The position numbers and the translations under genes are program-made. The notes under the pieces were generated by a model. That model saw only the letters and a list, made by a program, of their open reading frames with translations, was not told where the DNA came from and ran no database searches. Positions 60,501 to 64,000 of a DNA stretch of 64,000 bases are shown piece by piece. This stretch comes from Crithidia expoeki. Taxonomy: Eukaryota; Euglenozoa; Kinetoplastea; Trypanosomatida; Trypanosomatidae. The stretch spans positions 186,001 to 250,000 of the forward strand of contig OESE01000182.1 in the NCBI GenBank assembly GCA_900240875.1. Reading direction: 5' to 3'. Each line of letters opens with the position of its first letter. The first letter of the stretch is position 1.

Positions 60501-61884
60501 CAAGAACATGGGCAGTAGCAATCAGGAAAGTTCACCCACCCAACAACAGCAGCAGCAGCAGTTGCATCGCAGCAGCACCTCTTTCATTGCCTCGAGCTCG
60601 TCACCGAATCCGCCGTCGAGCGCGTTGGGCTCCGACAGCGGCCTCACGCGTGCTGTGACGACGCGACCGCCTACCGCTGGTACTGGACCGCCGCCCAGCC
60701 AAGGAAAAACATCCGAAAGAAGAGCAGCAGGTGGCACCGACACGGACGCTGATGTGGGCATCGTTGAGGAACAGGGCGAAGCGCCGACTTCTTTGCTGCC
60801 GCTTGCGACGCCGGCTGGTGAAGAGGAGCGGATTTTCTTGGAAGGCTCGATGACTGAGCTGAGCGCGCCGGTGGAAGGTAACAGTGCAGAAATAGTAGCG
60901 GTAGCAGAGGACGAGGAGGAGTCTGAGTCAGCCTTGGACGGCAGCTTTGAGGAAGAAAGTGAAGGGAAAAAGGCGCGACGGCTCTCCCACTGCCTCTCCG
61001 GGCTGCAGCCGCTCTACCGCGATGTGCTGAACGACACCACCACCCAACAGGCACCAAAAGGGGAGGCGGTAGAGTCTAGCCACGTGGCCGACTGGAGTGA
61101 GGAGGAAGAAGAAAGTGATAGCAGTAACCGCGGCATGAGTATGGAGAAGCTCGACTGCCTCATTCACAATTCGCCTACTGGAGGTTGCGACCATGAAGGA
61201 CATGAGGGGAGCGCTGACGATGCGACAACACAGTCCTCGGAGCGGTACGACGACGACCTGCACAACGACAATGTCTCTTCGCAGGGCTCTCACCCAGAGA
61301 AGGAATCTGCAGCGGGGACAACGAAAAATACAAACGTCACAGGCCCGACACCGCTGTGGCCGCAGCTTGACGACCACGAGAAAAACACAGCACCTTCGAA
61401 GCCCCGGCTTTCCGGTGATCAAAGGGAACTTCTCGAAGCCGCATGTCTGGGTTTGAGCGTGGCCGACCGGCTCAAAAACTCCATCCCGCTGGACAAAGTG
61501 GCGGAGGACGAAGACACTGCGACGGCGGTCGTGACAGCCTTTCGTTGCGCGAACTCGCCTGCTCTCAGCGTTATGTCTCCCATCTCTCCAGGACGCCCGG
61601 ACAAGCAGCAGCAGCTGACACAGACACCTCCATCCCGCGTTGCAGGAGAGGAGGGTGAAAAAGCGAACACGCTGGATACAGCGAAGGGACGCGGGGCCAG
61701 CTGCAACACTGCACCACCTAGTTTCAGTGTGTTAACGACCTCGAGAGAACAGAACTCGAGGTCTCAGAGCACCGTACCGATCAACGAAAAGTCGTTGCCG
61801 AACGTGAGGGAAGCGGGAGGCACGCAGAGGATTCGGCATGTGGACCCGGTGGCGAGCGAAAGCACCGCGCGCTCAAAGAAATAA
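57517..61884 (+). CDS. DH-PH (RhoGEF-like) protein (1455 aa)
   Basis: The N-terminal half looks like a Dbl homology domain with inserts. RVMRRLLQDEEVALAQLSYL (about 17-36) resembles the first conserved helix, WDLFANLPTLYAVQLKLVQQ (about 152-171) matches the 'lF.nl..l...h..ll..L' block, GDIGVMVNEFFGSELMRHY (about 262-280) the third, and PLSGLRRYSHVARCLIES (about 452-469) the 'P.qRi.rY.lLl' helix. A pleckstrin-homology domain follows at about 583-686 (HYGRLSKRF, LFSDWMCYVEE, FRVRGTIPLTELSVVEVHD, LIFFASSPEQRGQWVDAIRY with the invariant Trp). The remaining 770 residues are low-complexity with Gln, Ser and acidic runs. The family activates Rho-type GTPases at membranes; the partner here is unknown and Rho-like GTPases are few in trypanosomatids. 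The DH call is by pattern and tentative, the PH call is firm. ATG 57517 is the first of the frame. Confidence 0.8.
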   Translation: MSGFHTSATDTAVVCLRVMRRLLQDEEVALAQLSYLIENIHDPLAQTCLPPSQRPIPPSLSPSCSQLNSHSVPGTRQHCVKALARTLPMSTEGNMKLPALHQSPQPSIIVPQGSRTVSYGTPPRSSKHGPNPITRNASAKPPAPQLPLTFSQYWDLFANLPTLYAVQLKLVQQLEGIIQRLLVMVDELQPPHETAIESAPPLPDDVITNAHPNSNASNPAAPNAHAATAPTSTHGSGSTRKHVSALRFPTLGSIPNSRSVCGDIGVMVNEFFGSELMRHYMAEHLMYTVKYTQRAAPQLLRLSRVWRWTGGAAAGVSGVPTAALTNLSDADRTMLLQYALFLDFLWRSFGRDGIAQDSRVCLPRSVESLSATGQAPTPMETANARPLSDPAGTAGGGNTNSGQRRIRTTTAAASTGSTVLNEPAGKGRSALPPIPAMWEGFRTILALLATPLSGLRRYSHVARCLIESGTLQQKDRDRLQESFIDVVALRMSEETNLVMEELWTHDVEGIMALMDMPGSRAVGDKTVPQASPRRAGTASASAAGGSGAGVAVSPTSGALGGGSNTSSNNINSSSLPSADCSNRALIHYGRLSKRFGRGRHERLAFLFSDWMCYVEECSNGRFRVRGTIPLTELSVVEVHDEEASDAMYGFELLSPHLPKRLIFFASSPEQRGQWVDAIRYTVRRFAHQHPPNCGGTNTMTPTSVANSSVVAPAVTMSETGLPSVMRGTAPMLPAQSRLSRQRRHDSVWQDYVDAQRRTAESLIQTSPVLPEMSSHSLGGTAAAGGVGGGVGSLSSTGNSPPPPANLSGDVSRDSSFAGGRPSSTHRQLEYDVTPWSQHGSLHRRIRSQDLFAAHQQQQQQQLQATVPSSNTASPMQSTGTRLNANLSARTEEVERTAAMHAGGVGSVPEPCSLNRAASLPGSDEEVRTAGNLSTPLLLSPGIEESPGKSSFHRRCSSLLQPALFDALGSVSTRVGSSAGLGTPLRRPVSERFEVVKNMGSSNQESSPTQQQQQQQLHRSSTSFIASSSSPNPPSSALGSDSGLTRAVTTRPPTAGTGPPPSQGKTSERRAAGGTDTDADVGIVEEQGEAPTSLLPLATPAGEEERIFLEGSMTELSAPVEGNSAEIVAVAEDEEESESALDGSFEEESEGKKARRLSHCLSGLQPLYRDVLNDTTTQQAPKGEAVESSHVADWSEEEEESDSSNRGMSMEKLDCLIHNSPTGGCDHEGHEGSADDATTQSSERYDDDLHNDNVSSQGSHPEKESAAGTTKNTNVTGPTPLWPQLDDHEKNTAPSKPRLSGDQRELLEAACLGLSVADRLKNSIPLDKVAEDEDTATAVVTAFRCANSPALSVMSPISPGRPDKQQQLTQTPPSRVAGEEGEKANTLDTAKGRGASCNTAPPSFSVLTTSREQNSRSQSTVPINEKSLPNVREAGGTQRIRHVDPVASESTARSKK

Positions 61885-62803
61885 AGAGCTACGGCACACG
61901 CGTTGTGTGGCTTTTGATGGGTTACTCACCCCCCCCCCTTCACGTTTTCTGTTGAGACGTTTGGTCTAGTCTTCGTGTGGACCTTGAAGTCCTCTTCCCT
62001 GCATATATATTGCAGCCGCTGTTCTACAGCAGTTTCTTCCTGGGTCTTCTCTTCGCCAGTCGCATGTCTTTATTTGAGATTTTGTTGTTGTGGACTTTGG
62101 ACTGCAAAACGGTTTTCACCGCAACCAAATCTGTACGTGCGGTAGAAACATACATACATCCACGAAAAGATAAGAGAAGCGCAATGAGCCTCCACGTCTC
62201 GTTGGAGGAGTAATAGAATGCGGCGGCTGGACATCAGGTGTAGACGCCACCCTGATCTGTCTTTATTCCAGCTCAGGTTCGATTAATGCAAGGCGTCACT
62301 TCCAAAATGTCCATTAAGAGCATCGTCTGTCGGTGATCAGCTTTTTCAGCGTTCTTTTTCTTTCGGTCACTCGAGTGCAGCCTGCCAGCTCCATCTTCAC
62401 TGTTGCTATCGTTGCTGTTGTTTCAAAGTCCAATCTTGACACGTTCGTTCATTTCTACCTGTCTCCGGGTTTTTTTTCTCAACAGTCATTGTTTTGCGGC
62501 GCCCATCAAAGGCGGACAAGGCGGAGGGGTAAAGAGAGAGAGCGCAACGGCGAGCATCAGCATTCTTCCACGTTCCTTTTGCCATCTTCCTGACTGCAAC
62601 GCTGTAATCGTGCTTTATACAACAGTCGTAGCGCACTTCTCGTTTCTCAGCTTGACATTCACTCTGTGTGTCGAAACGGAGAAGGGAGAGTACTTCACAA
62701 CATCTCCTTGATACGTTTACTCTATATTACACATAATAATAAGACGTCGTTTCTTGTTGCTGTCGTTGTTGGCTAAAGTCGTAGTTACTGTTGACTTGCA
62801 ACT
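61885..62803 (+). other. Intergenic spacer
   Basis: About 0.9 kb without a supportable gene; several T-rich tracts, a C run near 61930-61938, and AG acceptors near 62776-62777 ahead of ATG 62804. Confidence 0.5.
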
Positions 62804-64000
62804 ATGTTGATGTTTCTCTTCTGCAGCCTGATCGGCATGATCGCGCTAGTTGGCAGCTTTATGTACATCATCATCATGGGACCCTCGCGCTACCACCGTG
62901 ACGGCATCATCGGTCAGCTGCACCGCATCATCACCGGCGTCCCCCTTTACGTTTGCGGCTTCTGTGTGAGCGGCTGCTTCGGGTGCAACCAGCGAAAAGG
63001 CCGCGCGCGCTGCAGCCGCTTCAGCAAGCACGCGATCCACGAAAGGAATTGGTTCATGGTCATGTTCTATGTTGTGCTTGTGTGGACGGTGGAATTCCTT
63101 TACCTGCTGGTGGCCCTCCCGCGTCTGCAGGCCTCGTTTGTCTAAAGAGTGTCTCGTGGGGGTTGGTACTCATCTCGGAGTATTTGTGGATGTGCGCGGT
63201 GCTCTGCGATCCAGGTACGGTGACACCTCAGGAACACCTCGAGGCGCAGCGCCAGCAGCACGTCAACACCACGGCCACGGCGAAGACGTTGAAGAAGTCG
63301 GCACCGCGTCTCGCGAAGCGCGGCGGTGGTGGCGCATCAACGAAGGAAGTAATGGATGCCACCGCTACAAGGCTGAAGCCGGAACCCCGCATCCCCTTTT
63401 CCCCCGTCGCCGAGTACGTGATGAACCGCCGCTACGTCGTGGATGGGATGGTCTTTGCTCTGGCGTCCACGGAGGCTACCAGGCAACTTAGTGAGCCGCA
63501 GGCCGACTACCGCTGCCCCACCAGCGACACCCGCGTCGGCCTCGGCCAAGAGTGCTCAACATGCCACGTCCCAAGGCCCAGCCGCAGCAAGCACTGCCGC
63601 CTGTGCCACCGCTGCGTCCGCCGCTACGACCACCACTGCCCATGGATCAACAATGACGTAGCGGAAAACACGATGCGCTACTTCCTCGGATTTCTGTTCT
63701 GGCACGCCTTGTCGTGCACATGGGCCTGCGTCGACCTCTACCGCAGCATCCGCCAGTTTCTCGTTGCCCACCGGGCGTGGGGGTGGGTGCTGCGTCACCC
63801 GAGCGGCCGCAACATTCCGTTGAGCATTTCCACCTACCTTGTGATCGTTGTCAACTACCACATGCTGGAAGCGTGTCTGCTGTTCTTTGCCTTTTTCATC
63901 GGGCTTGTGCTGTATGGCTTCTGGGCTTACCAGATGACTTTCGCGGTGGCGAACCTCACGGTGAATGACACGAACAAGATAGACGACACTGTCGACTATG
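62804..64000 (+). CDS. DHHC-type palmitoyltransferase, frameshifted and 3'-partial
   Basis: ATG 62804 opens a frame with two membrane spans (FCSLIGMIALVGSFMYIIIM; WFMVMFYVVLVWTVEFLYLL) that ends at TAA 63143-63145. The protein clearly continues in the frame one base back (codons at 63142, 63145 and so on): SWGLVLISEYLWMCAVLCDP, a loop with GTVTPQEHLEAQ, then the catalytic core ECSTCHVPRPSRSKHCRLC and CVRRYDHHCPWINNDVAE, followed by two further spans, to the window edge without a stop. This is the Cys-rich DHHC domain that carries the acyl intermediate on its last Cys and S-acylates membrane proteins at Golgi, flagellar or plasma membranes. The usual TTxE motif is degenerate (LTVNDT). Joining the halves needs one missing base near 63125-63142. 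The hydrophobic character on both sides argues for a single indel (sequencing error or recent mutation), not two genes. Confidence 0.8.

Noticed and set aside
63125-63150. Programmed -1 frameshifting in the DHHC gene
   Set aside because: No X XXY YYZ slippery site in the overlap; an indel is simpler.

Overview
The window comes from the nuclear genome of a trypanosomatid, most likely Leishmaniinae (Leishmania or a close relative such as Porcisia or Endotrypanum; the species cannot be fixed from sequence alone). The reasons are these: every supportable gene lies on the + strand with no introns; long genes are separated by 0.5-5 kb spacers rich in polypyrimidine tracts followed by AG (trans-splice acceptor and polyadenylation signals of a polycistronic unit); the spacers carry TA, CA and GT microsatellites; a surface-antigen family of the PSA-2/gp46 leucine-rich type is present; and one spacer holds a SIDER-like degenerate retroposon. 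No tRNA, rRNA or CRISPR was recognised.

Layout. 1-6.5 kb: the 3' tail of an upstream gene and a 1945-residue conserved-type protein. 7-11.6 kb: a protein with a degenerate FCP1/NIF-like fold and a 775-residue protein with strongly biased codon use. 11.6-16.9 kb: mostly spacer, with one small coiled-coil protein. 16.9-23.9 kb: a giant repetitive protein with sixteen complete, almost identical 83-residue (249-bp) repeats. 24.7-30.2 kb: an atypical dual-specificity phosphatase, a histidine-phosphatase (PGM-fold) enzyme and a protein with a cereblon-type CULT domain. 31-39.3 kb: a PSA-type surface antigen locus with one decayed copy, one long copy with a Thr-rich stalk and one short copy. 39.3-44.7 kb: a long spacer with the SIDER-like element and a possible 80-residue two-membrane-span protein. 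44.7-64 kb: a UvrD-type helicase, an S51 dipeptidase, a membrane-anchored glucosidase II beta-like protein, an armadillo-like protein, a DH-PH (RhoGEF-like) protein and a DHHC palmitoyltransferase that is frameshifted and cut by the window edge.

How the genes relate. Neighbouring genes in a kinetoplastid polycistron are usually not functionally linked, and I see no operon logic here. The surface antigens (LRR plus GPI anchor), glucosidase II-like ER protein and palmitoyltransferase all touch the secretory or membrane system, but co-localisation is not evidence of a shared pathway. Control is expected to be post-transcriptional, through 3' UTRs such as the long, SIDER-bearing spacer behind the surface antigens.

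The most unusual features are the homogenised 249-bp repeat array ending in a perfect inverted repeat, the CULT-domain protein with two of the three cage tryptophans, the surface-antigen pseudogene that keeps one frame despite three internal stops, and the transmembrane-anchored glucosidase II beta-like protein. Where the first in-frame initiator-like codon was GTG or lay upstream of a good splice acceptor, I moved the start to the first suitable ATG.
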